Source: Amorphophallus konjac
Lineage: Eukaryota; Streptophyta; Magnoliopsida; Alismatales; Araceae
Length of the DNA stretch: 64,000 nt
Direction: 5' to 3'
Assembly (NCBI GenBank): GCA_022559845.1
Contig: CM040126.1
Span: forward strand, 46,680,458-46,744,457
The position numbers were made by a program, and so were the translations under genes. Shown piece after piece: positions 47,014-58,700 of the stretch (positions are counted from its first letter, which is position 1; every line of letters begins with the position of its first letter). The notes under the pieces are model-generated. The model did not search any database, was not told the origin of the DNA, and saw nothing but the letters and a program-made list of their open reading frames with translations.

Positions 47014-50000
47014 ATGGCTTCCGACTCTTCTGCTGCGGCTTCCATGACTGTGGGAGCGAGTTCATCGGCTCAGCCGGACATATCTCGGGCTTCAGTCAAC
47101 TGGCTGAATGTGAATAGTCTGAGCTTTGGCTATAACCAGATTGCCACTGTCGACGAATCCTCTGATTCGAGACTGACACAGTGCCGTCTTCCGGAGTCTA
47201 TTCTTCCACAGAGGGTATTGATTTCAGAAGGGCTGCTGACTACCGTCCGGACCTGCCGAAGGATCGTCATCTGCTGCCATTTATCCGGACCTTCACCATA
47301 GGCGGAATGAGGGATTTCCTGCTTGCTCGGTCCGTGGAAGCGGCAATACTTGCTGACAGAGATAGCCTGAAGGGTTCTGTTTATCGCGCCCGAGCTATAT
47401 ATCTCCCGGGTGAGCAGAGGGACTGGAATGCCGTGCTGGGCATTTCTGAATTAGAGCCGGAGAAGAAGATGCTGACCCGGGCTCCAGAGTTTACCCCGGC
47501 AAGGTGGGACCATGCAGCCGGTCGCGTCCATCGGGAGAAGCCTAACTTTGGACTTTTTCTAGCTCCTGTGAAGTGGGGTTACAGGGACGAGCCATTTATT
47601 CTGAACTGTCTGGCCGTTCAATTTAAATATCAGCTAGCTGCCGGCTGGTTTGGAGATACTAAAGTGACAGACGCCCATCTTTTCAGGGTAGGAGCAGTGG
47701 AGTTTACAGAATTTGTCTTGAAGGAATATGCCCCTTTACTGATTAGAGCTGGAATATATCATAGTGTATTTGCCTCCAGGTTCCGCTATCCCATCTCTCG
47801 GGGATTATGTTGCGGCATGCTCGAAGTGTTCTGCCCACAGTTTAATACGTTCTATACAGCAGAAGGCGAGACTTCTCTCGATCTTTGGAGTCTTGCGCAG
47901 CTTTCAGGCCTGCCTATAGATGGCGAGCCATACGAGGAGGTCTGTCTAGACGACTCTGTAAAGGACGCCTCTGATGGAGAGGGCAGATATTCTTTTGGCT
48001 ACGCATACCGGTACTTGATGAAGGCTTATCGCACCATCTGTCTGGCCTACAGCAGGGGATCTTCCAAAGGATATCAACCCTGAAAAAAAAGTAGTAGATT
48101 GAGAGTCCGTGTAGGACAGTGGATACAGTACTTCTTCGGGGGTCCTTTGAAGTATACAGACTTCCCTTCCGTGGGACCGACTCCCAGTAAGCAGATCAGG
48201 GCCCCTCGTTATAAATCAGCATTGCCGGCTTCACTGCGCCGAGCAGGTGTAGATGGCCCGAACCCAGCAGGGGTTGACCCCATTACTCATTGTGCAGCTT
48301 ATCTGACCTTTTGGCTGTGCACTTTCGCTCTCCCCCAAGGGGACGAGACGACTATCAGACCGGAGGCTATCTATCCGGCCTGTCAGATGGCCTGGGGGAT
48401 GAGACTATCTCTGTGCCCGGCGGCTTTGTGTTTAGTTTACAAATCGCTGGGAGATTTGCATAGACATCGGGTTCCCCGTTCCTTACGGACTGTAGGTCCA
48501 TTTCATTTCTTCAATGCTTGGGTTTGCAGCATTTTCCCCGAGCTGGCCCCGAGAACTTTGCAGTCAGACACACTGCTCCCTCGGATGATTGAGTTTGCTA
48601 GTGCCGAACCCGGTCTTTTCTCAGAGCAGCTGTTTAAGATAAGGGGCAGGTTGACAAAAGTGCCTGTAGATGCTCCTGGCAGCATTCACTTCTGGAGCTT
48701 AGCAGCAGGTTCGGCTCCTTTAGTAGACCCTCAGAGGGAGTGCAAAGTGGAAGAGGTAGAAGTTTATGTCCATCCGGTTTCGGGGGCCAATGCCACCCGG
48801 CCCATATTAGAACCAGAACTGGTAAGGTGGGCTATGGCTATCCGACCCAGTGTATTGGTCTTCAGGAAGGGAGGCTTGCTCATCTTGGAGCCCTATTACC
48901 CATTCCGTTTTAGCAGAAACTTCGGCTACGATCAGCATATTCCTTCATCAGCCGCTCAGTTCCCTTTGGACAGCCGTGCCAAGCATGGGTCCTCCATTGC
49001 CAGTGACGGTCGGATATGGTGGGATTTCTTTCATCGCCGAGAGGGCGTAACTTTCAGGATCCCGACCGTTTCTAATCGTATTCCCCGGGTCACATCAGAA
49101 TACATCAAGTGGTGGAATACCCGCACCAATTTTTACAAGGATGGCAGAGGCGCCTTCTGGGACGTGGCCGAGCGCTCTTTCTTAAAGCGACAATCAGGGC
49201 CTGTATTTGAGATTGATGAGGTTCACCTGAAAAGGCTCTATTCACAGCATCCGAGGGAGGCGGACTCATACATCGCCAGGCGTCGGTCCTTAAAAGAGGA
49301 AGGCTCTGAAATACCCATGCCTGTATTTTCTGAGATCAATGAAGATGCTTTTACAAAGGACCTGAGGCAGCTGGGCCACATAGGGAGCATTCAGGTGGAG
49401 GTGCAGTATCCATTTCCCCCGGAGGAGCCTCTCCCGACAGCAGCCCCCTGGAGGGGCCCGGTAGACAGATTTCACCCTTATCGGACATTTGTGCGGAGGG
49501 AGGACCGCACCAACACATATTATCAGCACACTTCTTGGCTTTTCGTGCTGCTGAATGTTCACGGGCTGTCAGTAGAGAACCCGATAGCCGGTATTCTGAA
49601 TAAGCCGCTTTTTATCTCTTTTCATTATGTCGACGGCTGGTGCATGGATTACCTCGGCCTGTTTCATTGCCTTGACTTCCACGGCCACCAAGATTTAGCT
49701 GCCTTGACAGAGAAATGCCAGACCATAGGTGACGTGTGCTGGCTCGTGAAGGAGGCTGCTTCCCGCTCGAAGGAGGTGGCTTATCTGTATTGGCCGCTTT
49801 CTACCTTCTATGACGGCCCAGCAGGTATGACCCTTCCTGTGCGCTCATGGCGTCTTTCTTTTATTGTCGTGTTATGCATCTGTCGACTATGACTGCCTTT
49901 CTTGTGTCTTGCACAGATAGACCGGACATAAAACGGCAGGGACTTTACAGGAAGATTATTGCCCAGGCTGAAAAGCCTGCTTACTTTGAAATTCCTGCAG

Positions 50001-52204
50001 CAGCACCCACGACCACTCCCCTGCCTCCGGGCAAGAGGAGGAAGCCTTCTGCGGTGAAAACTGCAGTTGTCAAGGCCAAGAGGGCCAAAGTTGTTCGGGT
50101 CCAGCAGTCAGCTCCAGTTGCGACGGACGCCGGGACCCCTCTTCCAGACATCCCCTCTTTTGACGAGTTCAGGTCTCAGAGGGAGGCTGCTCAGGAACCC
50201 GCCGAGAGTAGCGGTAAATATCTTACAGATGCAATCCTCACTGTTTTCTTGACTGTTCTTTTAAGGCGCCTTTCGAGACTGAGCTTCTCTTTATCTGATA
50301 CAGCCCCGGAGCAGGTTGCAGTGCCTGCGGAGAGGGACACGAGGCTGCCTTCTCCTACCCCGGCTGGCGAGGAGGAGGGTAAATGTGCTCTCTCATCTTT
50401 TCTCTTTATACTTTTGCTGTTATTCTTTTTCATTATATCCCTCAGAGTTCCCCTTTTGTTGAGGTGGCAGTCAGGGAGCCGACTGGGGCTACACTAGCAG
50501 TGGGAGAGCCGTCTCAGCCGCAGGAAAGTGAAAGGACTCAAACAAAAGAGAGCCCTATTCCGGCCAGACGCATAATCACCCGGTCTGCATCGCGGCATGC
50601 TCTAGAGGCGACCTCGCAGCACATAGCTAGAGTGGAGATATCCTCGGGCAGCTCCGAGACCGTGCCTGATAATGAGGAGGAAGTGACCTTCAGTGGCAGC
50701 GAGGAGGAAGTCCAAAAATCAGAAGCCCTGCCTGTGCTAGCAAAAGGCCTTCCGCCCTTTCAGCCTCCTAAACTGTTGATGCTATCTTCTGAGGAGGAAT
50801 TGCAAGAGGAGTTTGCCGGGCTTGACACTGAGGTCGACATAACCCCTCCATTTGTTGCTTCAACTACGGAGCTTGCTCCTCTTTTGTCTCATCTTGAGGG
50901 TATAGACCTCACTTTAAAGGTAAGCTTCTTTTTTTTTGCTTGCTGTTCTATTTATTTTCTTCCATCCATTGATGAGGATCATTCTGCCTTGTCCTCAGGA
51001 CCCTGTCACTATCAGCTCCGATGCGGCCGCAGTCTCCATGGATGTCTCATCTGCAGATTTGATCATCATCCCTGCTTTACCTTCAACTTGCATGGAAATT
51101 TCTGAGGTTATTCGCCCCGTGCCAGTGAGAATACAATCTTCAACTGACTTAACATCACTGGACTTGGGCTCATCAGGAGAGATTTCCATCCCTGTCAGGG
51201 CCTCAGAGTTCAGAGCCGAAGTAGACCCAGCCAGAAGCTCCGCTTTTATACCGGCTGCCATAATGTCAATTGCGCCCGAGTCAGCAGTCCCTGCCACAGT
51301 GGCTATAGAGACTGGATTTCTGCCTTTACAGACTAGGGACCCTTCGCCCCCATTATCAGGAAGAGTAGCTGAAGATGAAGCCCTTATTCAGGAGACTCAT
51401 GAAGAGATAGCTCCATCATTCATTGGTCCTCCCTCCGCGGATGTTCAAGCCATAGCACCCGAGACAGCGGTGGAGGGGGAATCTTTAGTTCAGCCAGAGG
51501 GCACGGAGAGGGACCGGCCAGTTCTTCCAGCAGATTTGCCGTCTTCATCCTCTCAGCCGGATGTCGCACTGTGGGCAGACATTGATAGCGAAGTGACCTT
51601 TGAAGTGATCCCCTCTGCTTCTTTTGGCTTCGCATCGTCTGAGAGCTTTGTCTGGCAGAACCTGGATATGCTGCGCCAGCTGGTAGAATCTCAGCCTGGC
51701 TTGACACATTTGCAGCTGAAGGAAATTGCTGATCGCTTCACTGCCGGCCTGCAGGCCATGGGCTGCCCTCTGGACACATGGGCTCAGCGGGTCTTGCTTT
51801 TGCTGAAATTCGTGCATCGGAGGGATTTCCTAGCACGGACTATGACCGACAAGCTGACGGCATTGAAGTTGCAGAGGTCAGAATGCAAATCTGAGCTGGA
51901 AAAGCTGACGCTTGCCCTTGACGAACGCCAAATTGAGCTACAGAGCGTTGTCCAGCGGGAGGAAGCCGTCCAGGGCCGGATAGCCATTCTGGAAGCGGAA
52001 CTCGCTGGACTTCGAGCCGAGCTACAACAATTATCGTCTATTCGGCCACGGTCCACCGAAGAGGTGGCCTTGTTGGAGGGACGGATGATGTCTCTCCGGG
52101 ACATGTCCGTGAAGCTTCAGGAAGAGGAGGCGCGCCTTCATGAACTAAGAGCCGCTCCCGATGTGGGTCTTTTGGCCTTTGAAGATATCTTCCGGCGGTC
52201 TTGA
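47014..52204 (+). pseudogene. aORF2: antisense multi-exon PMD-like gene of Tat2
   Basis: ATG at 47014 (MASDSS), after a splice acceptor. Exons 47014-49824, 49917-50213, 50304-50378, 50446-50919 and 50999-52204; introns of 92, 90, 67 and 79 nt, all GT-AG. Introns 1 and 2 are phase 1 and the last is phase 0; intron 1 falls at the same codon as in aORF1. Exon 1 holds the PMD-like region (CCGMLEVF, GETSLDLWSLAQLSGLPIDG). Exons 2-4 are Pro/Ala/Glu-rich and the last exon ends in a coiled coil (QAMGCPLDTWAQRVLLLLKF, then heptads, ending FEDIFRRS). Defects: a frameshift near 47170, TGA at 48081 (probably CGA) and a one-base slip around intron 3. Far better preserved than aORF1. Product role unknown. 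Confidence 0.82.
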
Positions 52205-52640
52205 ATTATCTCTTCTCTGTTTTCTTCTTTTTGTAATACAATTCCCCCTCAGGGGCCCTTCTTGTATTCCCTCTTTTGTTCAATGGAAAGGAATCTTTCT
52301 ACCCGTCTCATATGTGGTTCATCTTTAACTTATCGCACCGTCAATATTTTACGGCGATTCGGCAGCGGTTTCAGCGGTCCCTATGGGAATAGCCCGTACC
52401 TAGCAGGAGAGCGTCCACCCCTTCAGAGAAAGGATGGGGAACTCGCTCCACCGTGTGACGGCCTCCGGGAGGATGCTTTAAACCGAGTTCTGTTGGTGGC
52501 AGCAAACGTCCTTCTTGGCCATACGTGCCGCAAGGGAGACGGTTTGCAGGCATGTGAACGAAGAGGCTCAGATCACCATCCAGAACGAGCGAATGGTCCA
52601 TCCCGGGCAGGTTTCAAAGCTAGTCGGGGCAATGTGCCGA
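52205..52640 (+). other. aORF2 3' UTR region
   Basis: T-rich sequence with TTTTTGTAATACAATTCC and TTGTTCAATGGAAAGG, plausible for plant 3' ends. After it begins the zone shared with the opposing pol transcript. No ORF is supported. Confidence 0.45.
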
Positions 52641-54960
52641 TCGACCAGTACATGATTTCATCATCGACATTGGGTTTATATCGATGCGAAGGAGTTTTAC
52701 AGGTTTCGTCAGAGTAGACGTAAGGTCTAGACTGGGTAGAGGTTATCGCATGTGGGACATTGAAGGGTGCGTGGTTTTCATCAGGACAGACGTAGGGTCT
52801 GAACTGGATAGGATTTCATCATTGATCGGGCGAGGTGCCGGTCGATCAACAGCTAGCGTCATCATCGATATTGGGTTTATATCGATGCAAAGAAAGTGTT
52901 ATGAGTTTCATCAGAATAGACGAAAGGTCTAAACTGGCAGGGTTTTAATTGGACATGGTTTCATCGTTGATCGAGCGAGGTGCCAGTCGATCAGTGGTTG
53001 GTTTCATCGTCGATATGGGCTTATATCGACGCAAAGAGTTTCATAAGTTTCATCCGTATAGACGTAAGGTCTAAACCGGACAGAGGATTTCATCATTGAT
53101 CGGGCATGGTGCCGGTCGATCAACGGTGGGACATATGTAGAGGTGTAGGTCTCGTTAAGACAGACGTAAGGTCTATTCCAACAGGTTTTATGGCGGGTGG
53201 GACTTTGCCAAGAAATACGTAGGTTTCATCAGGATAGGCGTAGGGTCTATCCTGGTAGGGTTTTATCGTTGACCGGGCAAGGAGCCGATCGGTCAAGGGA
53301 AGGTTTGGGAGTTTGATCAGGACAGACGTAAGGTCTGAGCTGGCCAGGCTTTATCAGAATGATGACGGGTTTTATTGTCGGTGGGACATGTGAAAGAGGG
53401 TATGTAGATTTCATCAGGGTAGAGGTAAGATCTACCCTGGAAAGGCTTTATCATCGGTGGGGTATAGAGGCAGATGACCGACGGAAGGCCTCATCAGTGA
53501 AGGGGAGGTGAAGGCAACGTGCCGGTTGGCATGGAACTTCTGAATTACCATATTACCGACCCAAGCGCCCTTTCGGATTTTCGTCGGAGCCAGCCCCCTC
53601 TTGCTTTTGCCCACGCGTCCTTTCAGATTTTCACGTGGCGGGGTACCCGATTTTGCCTGCAGTGCCCTTTCGGGTTTTCACCACAGCTGGGTTTTAGCCC
53701 TTTTTGCCCTTGTCCAGAATGCCTGAACAAGTCTGGCGGGGTATCTCTATTTTCAACCCCCTTTTTTTATATTTTTTTTTGTCGTTTTCTTTCTCTTTTC
53801 CTTTTTCATTGTCTTTTCTGGGACCAGAACTTTCATCCTATGGACCATGGCGCCATATGCTTATTGTGGACACACGATCATTGATGTGGGTGTCAGCACC
53901 AATGCAAAGGGAAGTAGGATTTCATGATCTATCCAGACGAAAGGTCCGAATTGATTTAGAGGATATGAATAGCAGCTCGGGCACGAGGCCGTTTGCTGAG
54001 AATATGAGTTTCATCGTTAATGTGGGATTTATCATTAACGCAAGGGAATATAGTTTCATGATCTATCTAGACGAAGGGTCTGAATTGACTTAAGAAGTAG
54101 TGTTGTGCTATGTCAGAGCGGACGGAAGGTCCACCCTGGATGGATTTTAGCGTCGATCAGGCAGCACGCCAGCCGACTGATAGCAGGTTTCATCATTGGT
54201 ATTGGGTTTATATCAATGCAAGGATTTCATAGGTTTCATCAGGATAGACGTAGGGTCTAGCCCGGACAGGTTTCATCGCTGATCGGGCAGTGTGCCAGTC
54301 GATTGGCAGTGAGTTTCATCATCGGTATTAGGTTTATACCAATGCAAGGATTTCATAGATTTCATCGGAATAGACGTAGGGTCTAGCCCGGACAGGTTTC
54401 ATTGCTGATCGGGCAGTGTGCCAGTCGATCGGCAGCGAATTTCATCATCGGTATTGGGTTTATACCAATGCAAGGATTTCATAGGTTTCATCGGGATAGA
54501 CGCAGGGCCTAGCCCGGACAGGCTTCATCGCTGATCGGGCAGTGTGCCAGTCGATTGGCAGCGAGTTTCATCATCGGTATTGGGTTTATACCAATGCAAG
54601 GATTTCATAGGTTTCATCGGGATAGACGTAGGGTCAAGCCCGGACAGGTTTCATCGCTGATCGGGCAGTGTGCCAATCGGTGAACAGCGGGTTTCATCGC
54701 GATGAGATGTAAGATAGGTTTCATTGGGATAGACGTAAGGTCTAAACCAGACAGGGTTTCATTATTGTGGGTCTTAGACAGAAACAAGTGAAAGTGTTTT
54801 ATCAGAACAGACGGGAGGTCTATCCCGAGGTGGGCTTATCATCGAGGGAATTTTTCTCGAGCAATGCATGACGGCTTCAACAGAATAGACGTAAGGTCCA
54901 TTCCGGATGGATTTAATCGTGGATCGGGCAAGGCGCCGGTCGATCGACGAGAAGTTTTAT
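52640..54960. repeat. Degenerate hairpin-module repeats; 126-bp tandem core at 54187-54690
   Basis: Repeated module, in plus-strand order: a stem-loop with loop TGGGTTT, GGTTTCATC, AGACGTAAGGTCT, then GATCGGGC...GCCGGTCGATC. Four copies at 54187-54690 have exact 126-bp spacing (starts 54187, 54313, 54439, 54565, 54691). Elsewhere the copies are shuffled and diverged. The stems change in a compensated way between copies. It lies between the convergent aORF2 and pol. Confidence 0.88.
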
Positions 54961-55215
54961 GGTGGGAGGTGAGGCTTTCTTTGGAATCACCACATTACCG
55001 ACCCAAGCGCCCTTTCGGGTTTTCGCCGGAGCCAGCCCCCTCTTGCTTTTGCCCACGCGTCCTTGCGGATTTTCACGTGGCGGGGTACCCGATTTTACCT
55101 GCAATGCCCTTTCGGGTTTTCACCACAGCTGGGTTTTGGGCCATTTTTGCACTTGTCCCTAATATAGGAGCAAGTCTGGCGGGGTTTCTCTATTTTCAAC
55201 CCCATTTTTTTTTAT
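53545..55215. repeat. Duplicated ~245-bp segment (about 53545-53790 and 54985-55215)
   Basis: Both start at ATTACCGACCCAAGCGCCCT, contain several CCTTTCGGGTTTTC blocks and GGGGTACCCGATTTT, and end in CAACCCC followed by a T-rich tract. Direct orientation, about 1.44 kb apart. The right copy is followed by the 42-bp-type array. Confidence 0.85.
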
Positions 55216-55254
55216 TCTCTTTCTCTCCCTTTTTGGGAGGGTGACAGGTCGGAA

Positions 55255-55735
55255 TGCCACCAGCTCAAGATGAGGGTAGCTTGGTTAGGGCGGAGTGCCG
55301 CTATACCAAGGACAGGGGTAGCTTAGTTAGGGCGGAGTGCCGCTAGACCAAGGAAGGGTGTAGCTTGGCTAGGGCGGAGTGCCGCTAGACCAAGGAAGGG
55401 TAGCTCGGCTAGGGCGGAGTGCCGCTAGACCAAGGAAAGGGTAGCTTGGTTAGGGCGGAGTGCCGCTAAACCAAGAAAGGGTAGCTCGGCTAGGGCGAAG
55501 TGCCGCTAGACCAAGAAAGGGTAGCTCGGCTAGGATGGAGTGCCGCTAGACCAAGAAAGGGTAGCTTGGCTAGAGCAGAGTGCCACTAGACCAAGAAAAG
55601 GGTAGCTCGGCTAGGGCGGAGTGCCGCTAGACTGGGAAAAGGGTGTAGCTTGGTTAGGGCAGAGTGCCGCTAGACCAAGAAAAGGGTAGCTTGGCTAGGG
55701 CAGAGTGCCGCTAGACCAAGAAAAGGCAGATTTTG
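55255..55735. repeat. Short tandem array, about 11 copies of ~41-45 bp
   Basis: Units such as GGGTAGCTCGGCTAGGGCGG then AGTGCCGCTAGACCAAG, with small length changes in the A/G run between units. It ends just past the pol stop codon (55741-55743, minus), so it lies directly in the pol 3' UTR. Confidence 0.92.
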
Positions 55736-55740
55736 CCCGA

Positions 55741-58700
55741 TTACTCGGGGAATGTTGGTTGTACTGTATGATACAGCTTCAGATGTCTTCCGTTGAGTGG
55801 CGAGAATTGGATTTCCCCTCAATGGTTAACAACCACGTAGGCCCCTCCCTCGTAGACCCTCTGTATCACATAAGGACCTTCCCAATTAGCATTCAGCTTT
55901 CCTTTTGGGTTGGACGCCATGACTTCTTTTTTCTTGACCATGACGAGATCACCTTTCTTGAATTCTCATCCTCTTACGAGTTTGTTGAATGTAGTGGCCA
56001 TGCGGGCCTGATACATTTGGATACTCTTCTGAGCTCGGAGGCGCTTCCCTTCCAATTCAGCCAGTTCTTCTAGTCTTCTTTCTACATTGGTCTGTTCGCC
56101 ACGGGCCAGGCCATATTGGACTGCCACTCTAAGTGACGGGACTTCCAGCTCTAGCGGAACCACTGCCTCTGAGCCGTATACCAGCGAGTATGGTGAGCAC
56201 CCTGTAGGTGTCTTGAAGACGGTGCGGTACGCCCACAGAGCTTCATACATTTTTTCTTCCCAGTCCTTCTTATTGGAACTGACGACTTTGGCCAGCAAGG
56301 TGCAGAGAGTCTTGTTAAAAGCTTCTGCCAATCCGTTTGCCTGCGGATTGTAAGGAGTGGAGGTCCTCCATTCGATCTTATATTTCTCAGCAAGCCGATA
56401 GACCTTCTGATTTCTGAAATGACTTCCATTGTCGGATATTATTCGGCTGGGGATCCCGAACCGGAAGATAATGTTCTGCTTGATGAATCTGGCGACCAGT
56501 TCACCAGTCACCTCTCTTAATGCTATAGCCTCCGCCCATCTGGAGAAGTAATCTGTTATGGCCAGTATGTACTTATGTCCGGCCGAGGAAGTCGGCAGTG
56601 GCCCGACTACATCAGTTCCCCATTGTGCAAATGGCCAGCTGGGAACTGTAGGGTGCAGAGTTGTAGGAGGCCTTCTAGGCACAGTAGCATGCTCCTGGCA
56701 TTTCTGGCATGATTTTACAAATTTACAGCAGTCTTCAAACATGGTGGGCCAATAGTAGCCCAGCTTCTTGATTTCTATCTTCATCTTGGGACCAGCCTGG
56801 TGGGCACCTGCTGTCCCAGCATGTACTTCTTTCATTGCTTGCCAGGCTTCCTCAGTGGACAGGCAGCGGAGTAGAATCTTCTTGCGCGCATCTGCCATTA
56901 TTCGGAACAGAGTCCCATTTCTGAATTCATAAGAATCTTTGATTCTCAGAAGTTTCATCTTCTCTTCTCTTTTCTGCGGTAGCTGTTGGTGCAGGAACCA
57001 CTGTAGCAAGTGCTGTCTCCAGTCAGATGCCTGTTCTGTGCTGACAGTAGCGACTTCTTCTTCTTCGGGGCACCCTTCTAGCATACTGGGGACTTGCCGC
57101 CGGTTCATAACAACAATGTTCAGTGTCTCATTTGGCGGGACTGCTAGTGAGCTGGCTAGCTTTGCCAGTGCATCAGCCTGGGCATTATGTCCACGGCCCA
57201 CATGCTTGAGCTCAATATGATAGAATTTCGCCATGAGGCTCACAGCCTTTTGGTGGTAGGGATTCAGTTCTGGCTTTCGCACTTCGAACTCCCCTTGGAT
57301 TTGCTTTATCACCAACATCGAATCACCGAATACCTCGAGCATTTGGATACCCATGTTGAGGCTTATACATAGCCCGATTATCAGAGCTTCATACTCGACT
57401 TCATTATTGGTGCAGGGCTTGTTTATAGAATAGGAAGTATGCACGACCTCCCCTTCTGGTGATTTCAGCACAATACCGGCTCCGGCCCGTATTCTGGTCT
57501 TTCCATCGGAGTCTGTCTCTGTTCTAGATGCTCCATCAAAGAATAGTTGCCACATAACTGACTGGGTCTGGCAGGTCTCGAGTGTCTCATCATCGGGGAA
57601 CTCAGTCCCTAGCATATCATTTTCCGGCACAGGGTGCTCTGCGAAGAAATCAGCCACGGCCTGTCCTTTTATCGCCCTCTGGGGTGTATAGGTAATATCG
57701 AATTCCATCAGGATCACTGCCCACTTGCCCAACCGGCCCTTTAGCACTGGCTGAGTCAATATGTATTTGAGTGGATCTGCTGCAGATATTAATCTGACTT
57801 CATGTGACAACATATAGTGTCGGAGCTTTTTGACAGCAAAGACTAGTGCCAAGCAGGTCTTTTCTATGTAGTTGTAGCTTTCTTCAGTTCTCATCAGCCT
57901 CCTACTTAGGTAGTACAAGGCTTGTTCTTTGCCTTCTTCATTTATCTGTGCCAGCATTGCCCCCAGGGAACAGTATGTGGCTGCGATATACAGTATCAAG
58001 GGCCTGCCTTTAATAGGTGCCCCCAGCACTGGAGGGGTCTTGAGATATTCTTTCAGCTTCTCAAAGGCTTCCTGACAGCCATCATCCCAGAGGAACGGCA
58101 CATCTTTCATCATGAGCTTGTGAAAGGGGTGGCATCTACCCGATAGATTTGATATAAATCGTCGGATGTAGGCCAGACGCCCTTGCAGGGATCTCAACTC
58201 GTGCAGATTCCTTGGTGGAGGGAGCTCCTGGATAGCCTTAATTTTGGACGGGTCAATTTCAATGCCCCTATGACGGATAATAAACCCGAGGAATTTTCCA
58301 CTGGACACGCCGAAGGCGCATTTCATAGGGTTCATCTTGAGCTCATATTTGCGCAACCTCTGGAACACTATCCTCAGGTCTTGCAAATGGTCTTCTCTTC
58401 TGCTGGTTTTCACCACCAGATCGTCAATGTAGCACTCTACTTTCTTGAAGAGCAAGTCATCAAAGATCTTTGTCATGGCTCTTTGGTAGGTAGCGCCGGC
58501 ATTCTTGAGGCCGAACGGCATCCTTTTGTAGTGAAATATCCCCTTCGGGGTACGGAATGCAGTGTGCACTCTGTCTTCCTCAGCAATCCAGATTTGGTTG
58601 TATCCGGATGACCCATCCATAAATGATAGAGCCTCATGACCAGTAGTCGCATCGATCATCACTTCAGTGATTGGTACTGGGAAGTCATCTTTCGGGCAAG

